DNA of 64,000 nt from Saccharopolyspora galaxeae. GTDB taxonomy: Bacteria > Actinomycetota > Actinomycetes > Mycobacteriales > Pseudonocardiaceae. The notes under the pieces are model-generated. The model made no database searches and was not told where the DNA came from. It worked only from the letters and a program-made list of their open reading frames with translations. The stretch is taken from contig NZ_JADDUE010000009.1 of NCBI RefSeq assembly GCF_016526145.1, positions 248,001 through 312,000 on the forward strand. Reading direction: 5' to 3'. Every line of letters starts with the position of its first letter. Positions within the stretch are counted from its first letter, which is position 1. Made by a program: the position numbers and the translations under genes. Below are positions 26,790-39,155 of the stretch, piece by piece.

Positions 26790-27773
26790 GTGCGGCTGCG
26801 CACTGCGCTTTCCGTGGTCTTCTCGGTGCTGCTCGTGCTGCTGGTGCCACCGCTGATGAGCACCGGCTCCGACGAGGGCACCGACCAGATCCGCGGCTTG
26901 CGGATGCTGGTGCCGAACTCGCCAGGCGGCGGCTACGACGTCACCGCCCGCACCGCGGTCAAGGCGATGGAGGACACCAAGCTCAACAGCAACGTCGAAG
27001 TGTTCAACCTGCCCGGGGCGGGCGGCACCGTCGGGCTCGGCCGGGTGGTCAACGAGCGCGGCAACGGCAAGCTCGCGATGTCGATGGGCCTGGGCGTGGT
27101 CGGCAGCGTCTACACCAACCACTCGCCGGTTTCGCTGGAAGACACCACGCCGGTCGCCAAGCTCGTCGAGGAACCGAACGTGGTGGTGGTCGCCAAGGAC
27201 TCGCCGTACCACTCGCTGGACCAGCTGATCGCCGACTGGCGCCGTGATCCCGGGCAGACCCCGGTCGGCGGCGGATCCTCGCCGGGCGGGCCGGACCACT
27301 TGGCCCCGATGCTGATGGCCAAGGCGATCGGGCTGAGCCCGAAGCAGGTCAACTACGTGCCCTTCGACGGCGGCGGGGAACTGCTGGCCTCCGTGCTCGG
27401 CGGCAAGGTCGACTTCGGCGTGTCCGGCATGGGCGAGTACCGGGACCAGATCGAAGCCGGCGAGCTGCGCGTGCTCGGCGTCACCGGAGCGCAGCGGATC
27501 CCCGGCGTAAACGCGCCCACGCTCCAGGAGGCCGGCGTGGACGTCACGTTCACCAACTGGCGCGGCATCGTCGCCCCGCCCGGGCTTTCCGAGGCCGACC
27601 GCAACAAGCTGATCGACCTGTTCACCAGGCTCAGCGCCACACCCGAGTGGAAAGAGGCGTTGCGGCGCAACAACTGGACCGACGCGTTCCAGCCGGGCCC
27701 GCAGTTCGGCGAGTTCCTGCGGCAGGAGAACGACCGGGTCGTCTCGGTGCTCAAGGAGTTGGGACTGGCATGA
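26790..27773 (+). CDS. tctC: Tripartite tricarboxylate transporter binding protein TctC
   Basis: 327 residues from a GTG at 26790 with GGAGAGG upstream; an earlier in-frame start at 26658 would extend into the divergent promoter. The N-terminus has a hydrophobic signal/anchor segment without a lipobox cysteine. The mature part has the family pattern RMLVPNSPGGGYDVTARTAVKAM, NLPGAGGTVGLGRV and PFDGGGELLASVLGGKVDFGVSG. It binds a carboxylate outside the membrane and delivers it to TctAB. Its stop overlaps the tctB start (ATGA). Substrate is unknown. Confidence 0.9.
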   Translation: MRLRTALSVVFSVLLVLLVPPLMSTGSDEGTDQIRGLRMLVPNSPGGGYDVTARTAVKAMEDTKLNSNVEVFNLPGAGGTVGLGRVVNERGNGKLAMSMGLGVVGSVYTNHSPVSLEDTTPVAKLVEEPNVVVVAKDSPYHSLDQLIADWRRDPGQTPVGGGSSPGGPDHLAPMLMAKAIGLSPKQVNYVPFDGGGELLASVLGGKVDFGVSGMGEYRDQIEAGELRVLGVTGAQRIPGVNAPTLQEAGVDVTFTNWRGIVAPPGLSEADRNKLIDLFTRLSATPEWKEALRRNNWTDAFQPGPQFGEFLRQENDRVVSVLKELGLA

Positions 27774-28288
27774 ACACCACCACCGGAACCTCGTGGCGGG
27801 ATTGGCTGCGGGAGCGCTCCGAACTCGGCATCTGCGCGCTGCTGGCCGCGCTCGGTGTGCTCGTGCTGCTCGACGCCGCCACCATCGCCTCCGACTTCAC
27901 CCAGCGCGGGCCGCTCGGCCCGAAGACGGTGCCGATCGTCGTGGGCGTGCTGCTGCTGGTCGTGTCCTTGCTGCTGGCACGGGACGTGCTGCGCGGCGGG
28001 CGCGGCGAGTCCGAAGCGGGCGAGGACATCGACCTCACCGCGCCGAGCGACTGGCGCACCGTGCTGCTGCTGGCCGCGGCGTTCCTCGCCAACGCAGCGC
28101 TGATCAACGTGGTCGGCTTCCCGCTGTCCGGAATGATCTTGTTCTGGGGTTCGGCCTACGCCCTCGGCAGCCGCAACACCGCGCGGGACCCGCTGATCGC
28201 GGCGGTGCTCTCGGTCGTGACCTACGTGCTGTTCAACCAGCTGCTCGGGGTTCCGCTGCCGGGCGGTCCGCTGATGGGGGTGTTGTGA
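27770..28288 (+). CDS. tctB: Tripartite tricarboxylate transporter small membrane subunit TctB
   Basis: 172 residues from the ATG at 27770, overlapping tctC by 4 bp. There are four predicted helices ([55 protein letters not shown]; and a C-terminal one), the usual TctB layout. It forms the membrane part with TctA. It ends one base before the tctA start, so the three genes form one transcript. Confidence 0.88.
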   Translation: MNTTTGTSWRDWLRERSELGICALLAALGVLVLLDAATIASDFTQRGPLGPKTVPIVVGVLLLVVSLLLARDVLRGGRGESEAGEDIDLTAPSDWRTVLLLAAAFLANAALINVVGFPLSGMILFWGSAYALGSRNTARDPLIAAVLSVVTYVLFNQLLGVPLPGGPLMGVL

Positions 28289-28289
28289 C

Positions 28290-29816
28290 GTGGACTCGTT
28301 GCACTTGCTGATGCAGGGGTTCGCCACCGCGCTGACCCCGATGAACCTGGTTTGGGCCGCGCTCGGAGTGCTGCTGGGCACCGCGATCGGCGTGCTGCCC
28401 GGCATCGGACCGGCGATGGCCGTGGCGCTGCTGCTGCCGGTTACCTACGCGCTGGAGCCGACCGGGGCGTTCATCATGTTCGCCGGGATCTACTTCGGCG
28501 GCATGTTCGGCGGATCCACCACCTCGATCCTGCTGAACACGCCGGGGGAGAGCGCGGCGGTGGTGGCTGCGATGGAAGGCAACCCGATGGCGCGCCAGGG
28601 CCGCGGCGCGCAAGCGCTGGCAGCGGCCGCGATCGGGCACTTCGTCGGCGCCATCGTCGGCATCTCGCTGTTGACGCTGCTGGCACCGACGGTGGCTTCG
28701 GTGGCGGTGAACATCGGCGCACCGGACTACCTGGCGGTCATGGTGCTGGCGTTCATCGCGGTGACCTCGGTGCTGGGCAAGTCCCGCATCCGCGGGTTCG
28801 CCTCGCTGCTGATCGGGCTGACGATCGGGCTGATCGGGCTGGACGAGATGACCGGCCAGCAGCGGCTCACCTTCGGCATCCTGCACCTGGCCGACGGGGT
28901 GGACGTGGTCATCGTCGCGGTCGGGTTGTTCGCCATCGGCGAATCGCTGTGGGTGGCCGCGCACCTGCGGCAGACCTCCGGGAACGCGATCCCGGTCGGG
29001 CGGCCGTGGCTGGGTTCCGACGACCTGCGGCGGGCTTGGAAGCCGTGGCTGCGCGGGCCGGTGATCGGCTTCCCGTTCGGCGCGATCCCGGCCGGTGGCG
29101 CGGAGATCCCGACGTTCCTGTCCTACGTGGTGGAGAAGCGGCTGTCCAAGCGCCGCGATGAGTTCGGCAAGGGCGCCATCGAAGGTGTCGCCGGGCCGGA
29201 AGCCACCGCCAGCGCCTCGGCCGCGGGAACGATGGTGTCGATGCTGACCCTCGGGCTGCCGACCACCGCGGTCGCGGCGGTGATGCTCGCGGCGTTCCAG
29301 CAGTACGGCATCCAGCCCGGCCCGCTGCTGTTCCAACGGGAATCGGAGCTGGTGTGGGCGCTGATCGCGAGCATGTTCATCGGCTCGGTGCTGCTGCTGG
29401 TGCTGAACCTGCCGCTGGCCCCGCTGTGGGCGAAGCTGCTGCGGATCCCGCGGCCGTACCTGTACGCGGGGATCCTGTTCTTCGCCGCGATCGGGGCGTA
29501 CGCGGTCGGTGGCTCGCCGCTGGACCTGGTGGTGCTGTTCATCATCGGGCTCATCGGGTTCGCGATGCGCCGCTACGGGCTTCCGGTGCTGCCCGCGATC
29601 ATCGCGGTGATCCTCGGCCCCACCGCGGAACAGCAGATGCGGCGTGCGTTGCAGATCAGTGACGGCGAAGTCACCGGTTTGGTGAACACGCCGTTCGCGA
29701 TCACGGTCTACGTCATCGTGCTGCTGATCCTGCTGTGGCCGCTGCTGGCCCGGTTGCTGCCGCGTCGGCCGGGTGCGCAGGACGAACAGCACGAGTCCGA
29801 CCGGGTGGAGGTCTGA
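28290..29816 (+). CDS. tctA: Tripartite tricarboxylate transporter large membrane subunit TctA
   Basis: 508 residues from a GTG. About eleven or twelve helices, with the family motifs [40 protein letters not shown] and [15 protein letters not shown]. It is the pore-forming ion-coupled subunit. It is followed 18 bp later by a strong hairpin terminator, so tctCBA is a closed operon. It is divergent from, and probably controlled by, the CitA/DctS-type two-component system. Confidence 0.93.
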   Translation: MDSLHLLMQGFATALTPMNLVWAALGVLLGTAIGVLPGIGPAMAVALLLPVTYALEPTGAFIMFAGIYFGGMFGGSTTSILLNTPGESAAVVAAMEGNPMARQGRGAQALAAAAIGHFVGAIVGISLLTLLAPTVASVAVNIGAPDYLAVMVLAFIAVTSVLGKSRIRGFASLLIGLTIGLIGLDEMTGQQRLTFGILHLADGVDVVIVAVGLFAIGESLWVAAHLRQTSGNAIPVGRPWLGSDDLRRAWKPWLRGPVIGFPFGAIPAGGAEIPTFLSYVVEKRLSKRRDEFGKGAIEGVAGPEATASASAAGTMVSMLTLGLPTTAVAAVMLAAFQQYGIQPGPLLFQRESELVWALIASMFIGSVLLLVLNLPLAPLWAKLLRIPRPYLYAGILFFAAIGAYAVGGSPLDLVVLFIIGLIGFAMRRYGLPVLPAIIAVILGPTAEQQMRRALQISDGEVTGLVNTPFAITVYVIVLLILLWPLLARLLPRRPGAQDEQHESDRVEV

Positions 29817-29833
29817 GCCCCACCCCGCGCGGA

Positions 29834-29877
29834 GGCGGTGGCCCGTTCCGGAACCCCCGGCGGAACGGGCCACCGCC
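29834..29877 (+). terminator. Strong hairpin terminator after tctCBA
   Basis: A perfect 17-bp stem (left arm 29834-29850, right arm 29861-29877) with a 10-nt loop, starting 18 bp after the tctA stop. There is no U-tract, as is usual in high-GC actinobacteria. Confidence 0.85.
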
Positions 29878-29918
29878 ACCGGTCCCGTGTGATCAACGGA
29901 GCAACTAGAATCCTGCGG

Positions 29919-30671
29919 GTGTCCGAATACCGGATCGACGACTTGGCTCGCGCTGCGGGAACGACGGTGCGCAACGTGCGGGTCTACCAGGACCGGGACC
30001 TGCTGCCGCCGCCGCGCAGGCAGGGCAGGCGGGCCATCTACTCGGATGCGCACCTCGTCCGGCTGCGCCTGATCATGAACATGCTGGAGCGCGGCTACGC
30101 CTTCGCCCAGATCCACGAGATGGTCTCGGCCTGGGAGTCCGGACGCAGCCTCGCCGACGTGCTCGGCGTGGAAGAGGTGATGGGGCGTTCCTGGGCGGAG
30201 CAGGCGCCGAAAGTGGTGTCGTTGCCGCAGCTGCGGGAGATGTTCGGCGGCGAGCTGACCCAGCGCAACATCCGTCGCGCCCTGGACCAGAAGCTGCTGG
30301 AGCGCTGGGGCGCGCGGTTCGTGGCCCCTTCGCCGCAGCTGCTGGAAGCCGGTCGTGAGCTGGTGCAGCTCGGCGTTCCGCTGGCGCGAGTGCTCGACCT
30401 GGCCGAGCAGTTGCAGCAGGACGTCGACCGCGTCTCGGCCCTGCTGGTGTCGCTGGTGCGCGAACACGTGCTGCGGGTCGGTGCCGGGGCGGCGCTCAAC
30501 GACGAAGAGGTCGCCCGGTTCTCCGACGTGGTCGCGCGGCTGCGGCCGCTGGCGATGTCGGCGCTGAACGCGGCGGCGGCGCGTTCAGCGGAACGGATCA
30601 TCCCCGAAGTGCTCGGTGACCGGCTCGCGGAGCTGCTCGAACCCGGGACGACTCCCGATGGGGCGCACTGA
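29919..30671 (+). CDS. MerR-family transcriptional regulator
   Basis: 250 residues from a GTG at 29919 (VSEYRIDDLAR). The N-terminal winged helix has the MerR hallmarks YRIDDLARAAGTTVRNVRVYQDRDLLPPPRRQGRRAIYSDAHL. The rest is helical and long for the family, without a metal-binding cysteine set, so it is a ligand or orphan type. A TAGAAT -10-like box at 29906-29911 lies only 7 bp before the GTG and there is no ribosome binding site, so the mRNA may be leaderless. The target is unknown. Confidence 0.85.
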   Translation: MSEYRIDDLARAAGTTVRNVRVYQDRDLLPPPRRQGRRAIYSDAHLVRLRLIMNMLERGYAFAQIHEMVSAWESGRSLADVLGVEEVMGRSWAEQAPKVVSLPQLREMFGGELTQRNIRRALDQKLLERWGARFVAPSPQLLEAGRELVQLGVPLARVLDLAEQLQQDVDRVSALLVSLVREHVLRVGAGAALNDEEVARFSDVVARLRPLAMSALNAAAARSAERIIPEVLGDRLAELLEPGTTPDGAH

Positions 30672-30992
30672 CCTGCAAAGACGGTAGACGTAGCGGTGGC
30701 GAGTGCGCCGGGCGACGGGCGTCAGCACGAGCGCGGTGCCGGTGGTCAGCGCCCTGCTGCCGACGAGATCGACTTCGCGGTGTGGATGATCTGCGAAGCG
30801 CTACACGGCTACTCGGGCATGCAGAACTAGAGGCGTGGCGGCAATGGCCGAGCGTCCGAGGTGGCCCCTCGGGGCGCCGCGTCGGCCGGATCCGCTGCAC
30901 CTGCTCGGCCGAACCCGCCGCCGACCCTGTGCGGCGGGGGAGCCGGGTCGCGCAGCCGTCGCGACCCGGCACCGCTCAGCACGCCCGCGCGC
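30672..30992. other. Interval between merR and tex: weak small ORF and two hairpins
   Basis: 321 bp. A 44-codon plus-strand ORF (30696-30830, GTG start, ending DFAVWMICEALHGYSGMQN) has no good ribosome binding site, and I rate it unlikely or a remnant. Downstream are two hairpins: 8-bp stem 30914-30921/30931-30938, and 11-bp perfect stem 30942-30952/30960-30970 (GCCGGGTCGCG arm) with a 7-nt loop. They can end transcription from both sides, chiefly tex. Confidence 0.5.
30942..30970. terminator. Terminator hairpin for tex
   Basis: Perfect 11-bp stem with a 7-nt loop, 23 bp past the tex stop codon in the direction of tex transcription; usable from both strands. Confidence 0.7.
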
Positions 30993-33434
<2,442 letters not shown>

Positions 33435-33600
33435 GATTTCCAACCGACCTTTCCTGATCTTCGCGGGGTCGTCGGCGGCATTCTGCCCGACCGCGCGAAT
33501 CCGCCTGCCCGGGACACACGTCGGCGTGTCGGTCGCAGTGCCGTCCTCGCGCGCGAGTGCGGCTGTGACCTGCGGAATATCCTCACCGAGGGAGGTGGGC

Positions 33601-35925
33601 ATGGAGTCGGCAACCACCGCGGGCGGCTCGATCAGCGGACTCCCGCCCGAGCCCGGGAGCTTCGTCGGCAGGCGCCGCGAACTCGCCGAAGCCCGCAGGC
33701 AGATGTACTTCGGGCGGCTGGTGACGCTGACCGGCCCCGGCGGCGTCGGCAAGAGCCGGCTGGCGCTGCGGCTGGCCCGCAAGGTCCGCCGCGCGTTCCC
33801 GGACGGTGTGCGGCGGGTCGACCTGGCCGCGTTGCAGGACCCCGAGCTGGTGCCGCAGACGGTCGCGGCCGTGTTCGGACTGCGCCCGAAAGCGGGCGAT
33901 CCCACCGCCGACCTGCTCGAAATGCTCAAAGACGCCCGGCTGCTGCTGATCCTGGACGACTGCGACCACGTATTGCAGGCCACCGCCCGATTCGTGCGCG
34001 ACGTGCTGGCGGTGCCGTCCGAAGTGCGCTTGCTGGTGACCAGCCGCGAGCCGCTCGGCGTGGCGGGTGAGCGGGTGCTGCCGGTCGCGCCGCTTTCGGT
34101 GCCGCAGGGCGGTTCCACGCCGGCCTCGGTGCACGGCGACGTGTTCGCCGACGCGATCCGCCTGTTCGTCGACCGTGCGGCGGCGGTGCAGCCCGGGTTC
34201 GCGCTCGACGAGCACAACCGGGACACGGTGGTGCGGATCTGCCGCAGGCTGGACGGGATGCCGCTGGCGATCGAACTGGCCGCGGCGCAGCTGGCCGACT
34301 GCTCCCCGCGCGAGGTGCTGCGCAGGCTCGACGATCGGTTCAGCCTGCTGACCAGCGGCGAGCGTCCGTCCCGTAACGATGCGCTGGTGGCGTCGATCGG
34401 CTGGAGCTATGGGTTGTGCACGGCGGACGAGCAACTGCTGTGGGCCCGCTTGGCGGTGTTCATCGGCGGGTTCGACAGTGTCGCGGCTCAGCAGGTGTGC
34501 GCCTTCGGCCGGTTGCCCGCCCACCGGGTCGTGGAGCTGCTCGACGTGCTGGTCACCAAGTCGGTCGTGCTGCGCGAGGAACACGAGGGCCGCGCCTACT
34601 ACCGCATGTTCGACAGCATCCGGGAGTACGGCCTGTCCCAGCTGCGAATTGCGGGTGAGGAGGATTCGCTGCGGCAGCGGCATCGGGACTGCTTCCACAA
34701 GCTCGCCGAACGCTTCAGCGCCGAGCAGTTCGGGCCGCAGCAGCTCGAGTGGATCCAGCACATGATCCGGATTCACCCGAACATCCGCCAAGTGCTGGCC
34801 GCCGATCTGCGCGAGCCGGAATGGGCGGCGATGGCGGTGGGGACGTCCGTACTGCTGTGGCCGTACTGGTTCTCCGGCAACGCGTTGCGCGAGGGCTACG
34901 GGTGGTTGCGGCGTTCGGTGGAGCTGCTCACCGAGCGGACCGGACCTCGTGCGGTCGGTCTGGCCACCGCTGCATTCGTGGCCGTGCACCTGGGGGAGCT
35001 GGACGTGGCCCGCAGCTCGCTGGTCACTGCGGACGAGATCGCCGACGAGCTCGGCAGAACGGCACTGCGCGCCCGGATGGGCATGGTGCACGGCATGGTG
35101 GCGATGTCCGAGGGACGGATGCGGGAGGCCGCCGACTTGCTGGAGCAGGCCGCGGCCGCGGAGAAGGTGGACGGCGATGCGTTCGGCTACGTCAATGCGA
35201 TGATCCTGCTCTCCAGCGTCGCCTTCGTCTCGGGCGATCCGCGGGGCGCGACCGCAGCGGTGGAATGCCTGCGGTTGTGCGAGAGCAGCGGCGCGACGTG
35301 GACCAAGTGCTACGCGTTGTGGGTGGTGGCGCTGCACCGCTGGCTCGCCGGTGATCACCGGGAGGCGGCACTGCTGGTGCAGCAAGCCGTCCGGTTGAAC
35401 CGCTCGGCGCGGGACCTTAACGGGCTGGCGCTCTACCTGGACGTGCTGTCGTGGTGCACCACCGCGGCCGACCAGCCGCACCGGAACGCGCACCTGACTG
35501 GGGCCGCGGATGCGCTGCGCCGGATCAGCGGTGGCCGGATGGGCGAGTCGACCTACTTCGACGACTACAACGCGGCGGCGCTCGCGTGGGGGCGGCAAGT
35601 GCTGGGCGAGCGGGAGTTCCAGGCGGCCTACCAGCGCGGAGCGGAATGGAGCCGGGAGGAGCTGTTCGCCTACGTGCTGGAGGAAGGCATCGGCCGCCCG
35701 GAACCGGCTCGTCCGGAGCCGGGTCGTTCCGCCCCCGGCGGGCTGAGTCCGCACGAGCTCCGCGCCGCGGTCCTGTCCGGAGAGGGTGTCACCGGCGCCG
35801 ACCTCGCCGCGCGCCTGGGCATGGAAAGGCGGTCGGCCGAGCAGCTGCTCGAGGGAGTGCTGGCGCGGCTGGGTTTCCAGGACCGCGAGCAGATCGAGGA
35901 CTGGCTGCGCGGACGGCAGCAGTAG
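33601..35925 (+). CDS. AfsR/LuxR-type signal-transduction ATPase with degenerate C-terminal HTH
   Basis: 774 residues from the ATG at 33601 behind GGGAGGTGGG. NB-ARC/STAND ATPase: Walker [10 protein letters not shown] near residue 49, Walker [10 protein letters not shown], then [12 protein letters not shown] and [13 protein letters not shown]. Residues about 400-650 look like TPR-type helical repeats. The last 60 residues align with a LuxR HTH ([45 protein letters not shown]). Several key LuxR positions differ, for example LTPREREV is replaced by LSPHELRA. It is probably a regulator, possibly acting through a partner if the HTH is inactive. It is divergent from tex, with 166 bp between them. 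Confidence 0.8.
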   Translation: MESATTAGGSISGLPPEPGSFVGRRRELAEARRQMYFGRLVTLTGPGGVGKSRLALRLARKVRRAFPDGVRRVDLAALQDPELVPQTVAAVFGLRPKAGDPTADLLEMLKDARLLLILDDCDHVLQATARFVRDVLAVPSEVRLLVTSREPLGVAGERVLPVAPLSVPQGGSTPASVHGDVFADAIRLFVDRAAAVQPGFALDEHNRDTVVRICRRLDGMPLAIELAAAQLADCSPREVLRRLDDRFSLLTSGERPSRNDALVASIGWSYGLCTADEQLLWARLAVFIGGFDSVAAQQVCAFGRLPAHRVVELLDVLVTKSVVLREEHEGRAYYRMFDSIREYGLSQLRIAGEEDSLRQRHRDCFHKLAERFSAEQFGPQQLEWIQHMIRIHPNIRQVLAADLREPEWAAMAVGTSVLLWPYWFSGNALREGYGWLRRSVELLTERTGPRAVGLATAAFVAVHLGELDVARSSLVTADEIADELGRTALRARMGMVHGMVAMSEGRMREAADLLEQAAAAEKVDGDAFGYVNAMILLSSVAFVSGDPRGATAAVECLRLCESSGATWTKCYALWVVALHRWLAGDHREAALLVQQAVRLNRSARDLNGLALYLDVLSWCTTAADQPHRNAHLTGAADALRRISGGRMGESTYFDDYNAAALAWGRQVLGEREFQAAYQRGAEWSREELFAYVLEEGIGRPEPARPEPGRSAPGGLSPHELRAAVLSGEGVTGADLAARLGMERRSAEQLLEGVLARLGFQDREQIEDWLRGRQQ

Positions 35926-36114
35926 CGGCCCGGACCCTGCGCGAGCATTGATCGGCGGTCCGGTAGGGTGAGCCCGCTCTCCGCTCAGGCGGATCGTCTA
36001 CACGGGCTGTGACGATTTGGTCGTCACCTCGTCCCCCGTACTGAGCAAACTAGGTACCTGTGTACGTAATTACCGGGATGCACGTACACCCTCCGTGCCG
36101 GAGTCTGGGGTCTC

Positions 36115-37338
36115 GTGACACCCCCCGATCAACACACGAACCCCGAAGATGGCCGCGGGCCATCGACCCCGACCCCCGATCAACCGCAGAACCAAGACGT
36201 TTCCGCGGACAACAGCTGGCGGGCGTCGGCGCTGCGCGCCGACAACGCGGTGCGCTCCGGTGTCGACCGGGTGCGTCCGCACGCCCACCGGGCCTGGCAG
36301 CGGGTCCTTCCGCTGCTGCGCCGCATCTGGCTGGCGCTGTTGCCGCTGGTGAAGCGCGTGCAGGGCACGACTGCTTGGCAGCGCGCCGAGCAGCGGGTGC
36401 GCCCGCTGGCCCGCGACCTCTCCGGCCGGGTCCGTTCCGCGACGTCCGAGTCGACCGCCGGGCAACACCGCAAGCAGCACCCGCGGCTGCGGGCGTTGCA
36501 AGCCGGTGGCGTCGTGGCAGCGGTCGGCGTGCTCGGCGTGGCGCTGGTCAGCATCGGCACCGGTTCCTCGTCCGATGACGTCCGCACCGCCGCGCACGTC
36601 GACGACATGCCCTCGGCCGGCCAGCAGAAGTCCCAGGCCGACGGGTCCGGCGGCGGCCTGTTCGGCGGCGACGACTCCGAGGAGCCCCCAGGGCCGGTGC
36701 CGGGACCGCCCGCGCACGGCATCGACGTGTCCAACCACAACGGCCCGATCGACTGGAAGCGGGTCGCCGGCGCCGGGCAGAACTTCGCGTTCGTGCTCTC
36801 CACCGACGGCACCGACTTCGCCAGTCCCAAGTTCGACCAGCAGTACCACGGTGCGAAGGACGCCGGGATGATCGCCGGCGCCTACCACTTCGCCCGCCCC
36901 GACGAGTCCGCCGAGGCGCAGGCCGACAAGATGCTGTCGGTCATCGACTACAAGAAGGACGGCAAGACGCTGCCGCCGGTGCTCGACCTGGAGCCGAACT
37001 CCTCCGGCAGCAAGTGCTACGGCCTCTCGCCCGACCAGATGCACCAGTGGACGCAGAAGTTCAACGACCGCATCAAGGCCGCAACCGGCACGGACGTGAT
37101 CGTCTACGCCAACCCGTCGTTCTGGAAGCAATGCGCGGGCGGCACGGACAAGTTCGCCGACCACCCGCTGTGGGTCGCCTCCTACGGCGTGGACCAGCCG
37201 ACTCCGCCTGCCGGGTTCCACAACTGGAACTTCTGGCAGTACACGGACAAGGGCAAGGTCGACGGCGTGCAGGGCAAGGTCGACCTGGACCACTTCAACG
37301 GCAGCGTCGGCGACCTGCAGAACCTCGCCGAGCAGTGA
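36115..37338 (+). CDS. Membrane-anchored GH25 muramidase
   Basis: 407 residues from a GTG. A long basic, Pro/Gln-rich cytoplasmic N-terminus (about 1-125) is followed by one transmembrane helix (about 128-147), a Gly/Ser/Asp linker, and a GH25 lysozyme domain from residue 200. Catalytic landmarks are HGIDVSNHNGPIDW (Asp) and PVLDLEPN (Asp and Glu), with YANPSFWKQC and FWQYTDKG. It is a type II membrane muramidase acting on peptidoglycan. The upstream 189 bp hold a small hairpin (GTGACGA/TCGTCAC, 36009-36027) and a less GC-rich promoter-like stretch. A strong terminator follows. Confidence 0.87.
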   Translation: MTPPDQHTNPEDGRGPSTPTPDQPQNQDVSADNSWRASALRADNAVRSGVDRVRPHAHRAWQRVLPLLRRIWLALLPLVKRVQGTTAWQRAEQRVRPLARDLSGRVRSATSESTAGQHRKQHPRLRALQAGGVVAAVGVLGVALVSIGTGSSSDDVRTAAHVDDMPSAGQQKSQADGSGGGLFGGDDSEEPPGPVPGPPAHGIDVSNHNGPIDWKRVAGAGQNFAFVLSTDGTDFASPKFDQQYHGAKDAGMIAGAYHFARPDESAEAQADKMLSVIDYKKDGKTLPPVLDLEPNSSGSKCYGLSPDQMHQWTQKFNDRIKAATGTDVIVYANPSFWKQCAGGTDKFADHPLWVASYGVDQPTPPAGFHNWNFWQYTDKGKVDGVQGKVDLDHFNGSVGDLQNLAEQ

Positions 37339-37440
37339 GGTGCCGAGCAGTGCGGTTCCGGGCGGCCTGACCCCGTCCGGAACCGCAGGCCGCGACGTGC
37401 CCCGAACCGTCGTGGCCCGCAGACCGGTGGCGACACCGGA

Positions 37441-37482
37441 AACGGACCCCGCCTGCTACCCCGAATGCAGGCGGGGTCCGTT
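37441..37482 (+). terminator. Strong hairpin terminator after GH25 gene
   Basis: Perfect 16-bp stem (arms 37441-37456 and 37467-37482, AACGGACCCCGCCTGC) with a 10-nt loop, about 100 bp past the muramidase stop and 20 bp before the next small ORF. Confidence 0.85.
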
Positions 37483-37501
37483 GCTGCGCGAGCATCCCCG
37501 G

Positions 37502-37618
37502 GTGAGGTTCCGGATCACGGCCACCGACCGCACCGCCAGATGGCTCCGGACGGTCCTCGATCGGGCTCACGCGCGCGACCCGGACGGCACTACCGTCGAG
37601 CTCATCCAGCCCGCGTGA
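37502..37618 (+). CDS. 38-residue ORF coupled to the lipid kinase gene
   Basis: GTG start at 37502, peptide beginning MRFRITATDRTARWL and ending VELIQPA. Its stop overlaps the proposed GTG start of the lipid kinase gene (GTGA), a pattern seen throughout this genome for true operon partners. It comes just after a terminator, so it could be the first gene of a new transcript or only a leader peptide. There is no recognisable domain, and the ribosome binding site is weak. Confidence 0.35.
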   Translation: MRFRITATDRTARWLRTVLDRAHARDPDGTTVELIQPA

Positions 37619-38613
37619 GCGTCCTCACCGGTGCGAACCCCCGGTGGTCCGAGCCCGGTAGTCTCGCGCGGCAGCCGAAGGAGGTCACCATCCGCTACGA
37701 CGGGTCCGCGGCCAAGGCCGCTCTGATCGTCAACGCCCACTCCCGCACCGGCGGGCGCGCGTTCGAGTACGCGCGGGATCGGCTGCGCGAGCTGGACGTG
37801 CCGCTGCACGCGGCGTACCCGTTGCAGGACGCCTCGCGGCTGGTGGAGACCGTCGAGTCCGCCGTCGACGACGGGCACGACCTGATCGTGCTTGGCGGGG
37901 GTGACGGCACGGTGAGCTCGGTGGTCGACGTGCTCGCGCACCGCGAGGTGCCGATGGGCCTGCTGCCGCTGGGCACCGCGAACGACTTCGCCCGCACCAT
38001 GCACATCCCGGACGATCTCGACGCCGCTTGCCGCACCATCGCGCGCGGCCACGTGGTGGACGTCGACCTCGGGCTGTGCGGCGGGAACTATTACGTCAAC
38101 CGCGCTTCGGCCGGTCTCGGTGCCGCCGTGGCGCAGCACATGTCGGCGTCGCTGAAGAAGCGCGTCGGCGCGCTGGCCTACCCGGTCGCCACGGTGCAAG
38201 CGCTGCGCAAGCACCGCCCGTTCACCGCGACGCTGGAATTCCCCGACGGCGACCACGAGCCGATGGAGTTCCCGGACCTGTTGCAGGTGTCGGTGGCCAA
38301 CGGGCGCTATTTCGGCGGCGGCCAGGTCGCCGGGCAGGACGCCGGAATCGACGACGACACCCTCGACGTTTCGGTGCTGCGGCACGGGAGCCCGCTGCAG
38401 CTGCTTTCGGTGATGCGCGAACTGCGCACGGGCAGCAGCACCGACAGCAAGCTGGTGACCCACGTGCAGACCCGCTCGGTCGACCTGCGCACCGACGTCG
38501 ACCTGGCGATCAACGTGGACGGCGAACTCGTCGCCACCACGCCGCAGCGCTTCACGGTCGCCCGCAACGCCCTGCACGTGATCGCACCACCGACCTGGAC
38601 CGACGGCGAGTAG
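37615..38613 (+). CDS. YegS/DagK-type diacylglycerol/lipid kinase
   Basis: 332 residues from the GTG at 37615; a start near 37693 would also retain the domain. The catalytic domain starts at about residue 38 (AALIVNAHSRTGGRAF) with the nucleotide-binding loop DLIVLGGGDGTVSSVVDVL and GLLPLGTANDFAR. The C-terminal beta-sandwich region ends LAINVDGELVATTPQRFTVARNALHVIAP. Such enzymes phosphorylate diacylglycerol or related lipids. It converges on the PIN-domain gene with 4 bp between the stops. Confidence 0.87.
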   Translation: MSVLTGANPRWSEPGSLARQPKEVTIRYDGSAAKAALIVNAHSRTGGRAFEYARDRLRELDVPLHAAYPLQDASRLVETVESAVDDGHDLIVLGGGDGTVSSVVDVLAHREVPMGLLPLGTANDFARTMHIPDDLDAACRTIARGHVVDVDLGLCGGNYYVNRASAGLGAAVAQHMSASLKKRVGALAYPVATVQALRKHRPFTATLEFPDGDHEPMEFPDLLQVSVANGRYFGGGQVAGQDAGIDDDTLDVSVLRHGSPLQLLSVMRELRTGSSTDSKLVTHVQTRSVDLRTDVDLAINVDGELVATTPQRFTVARNALHVIAPPTWTDGE

Positions 38614-38617
38614 CGCG

Positions 38618-39127
38618 CTACCCGAACAGTTCGTCCGCCGTCGCGGGCATCCGGATGTGCCGTTCTTCCTGCAGCATGTCCATGAGCACGTCCCACGCCT
38701 TGTCCGGGTCGATCAGCTCCCGCGCCACGGCTTCCTGCATGAGTCCGGCGGTCTGCCTCGTGGGGATTCCCTGCCTGCTCGCGTAGCACACGGCTTCCTG
38801 GTCGTCGCTGATCCAATGCGAACCGCGCAACTCGGCGCGGTTGAGGATCACGTGGCAGGTCTGCGCCTCACCCAGATGCGCCCTCGGCCGCCGTGCGAGA
38901 CCGCCGAACACCGTCCGGCGGATCGTCTCTACTTGTCTGATCTCCGCGGTGGTGTCGATCTCGATCGGTACGCCGAGCCAGCCTTCGTACTCGATCCGGC
39001 TCAACGCCGGGTGGTGCCTGCTGGAAGTGCGCGCCTCGTAGGCGATCGCTTCCACCCAGCGTCCGCGCCCGTCCAGCGTGTCTTGGAGGATTTGCAGCCG
39101 GTCCACGGCTGCAAAGTTGCACAGCAC
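38618..39127 (-). CDS. PIN-domain putative nuclease (toxin-like), apparently frameshifted near its 5' end
   Basis: 169 residues in the open frame from a GTG at 39127. The later PIN acidic residues are present: LGEAQTCHV (Glu) and WISDDQEAVCYA (Asp-Asp), followed by GIPTRQTAGLMQEAV. The first catalytic Asp is missing from this frame. An ATG at 39159 overlapping the upstream stop (ATGA) starts the peptide MNRPYLFPDK in the neighbouring frame. Adding one base at the AAA run 39130-39132 joins it to TVLCNFAAVDRL, the normal PIN N-terminus with its Asp. So the gene is either disrupted, misread in sequencing, or shifted during translation. It lies downstream of a Xre-ImmA gene, a toxin-antitoxin-like arrangement. 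Confidence 0.65.
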   Translation of the reverse strand: MLCNFAAVDRLQILQDTLDGRGRWVEAIAYEARTSSRHHPALSRIEYEGWLGVPIEIDTTAEIRQVETIRRTVFGGLARRPRAHLGEAQTCHVILNRAELRGSHWISDDQEAVCYASRQGIPTRQTAGLMQEAVARELIDPDKAWDVLMDMLQEERHIRMPATADELFG

Positions 39128-39155
39128 CGTTTGTCGGGGAACAGGTACGGCCGGT

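Noticed and set aside
30696-30830. 44-codon ORF between merR and tex
   Set aside because: Weak ribosome binding site and no recognisable pattern; noted only in the interval description.
35926-36114. Possible c-di-AMP riboswitch before the GH25 wall hydrolase gene
   Set aside because: The conserved ydaO core elements were not found; only a small 7-bp hairpin is present.
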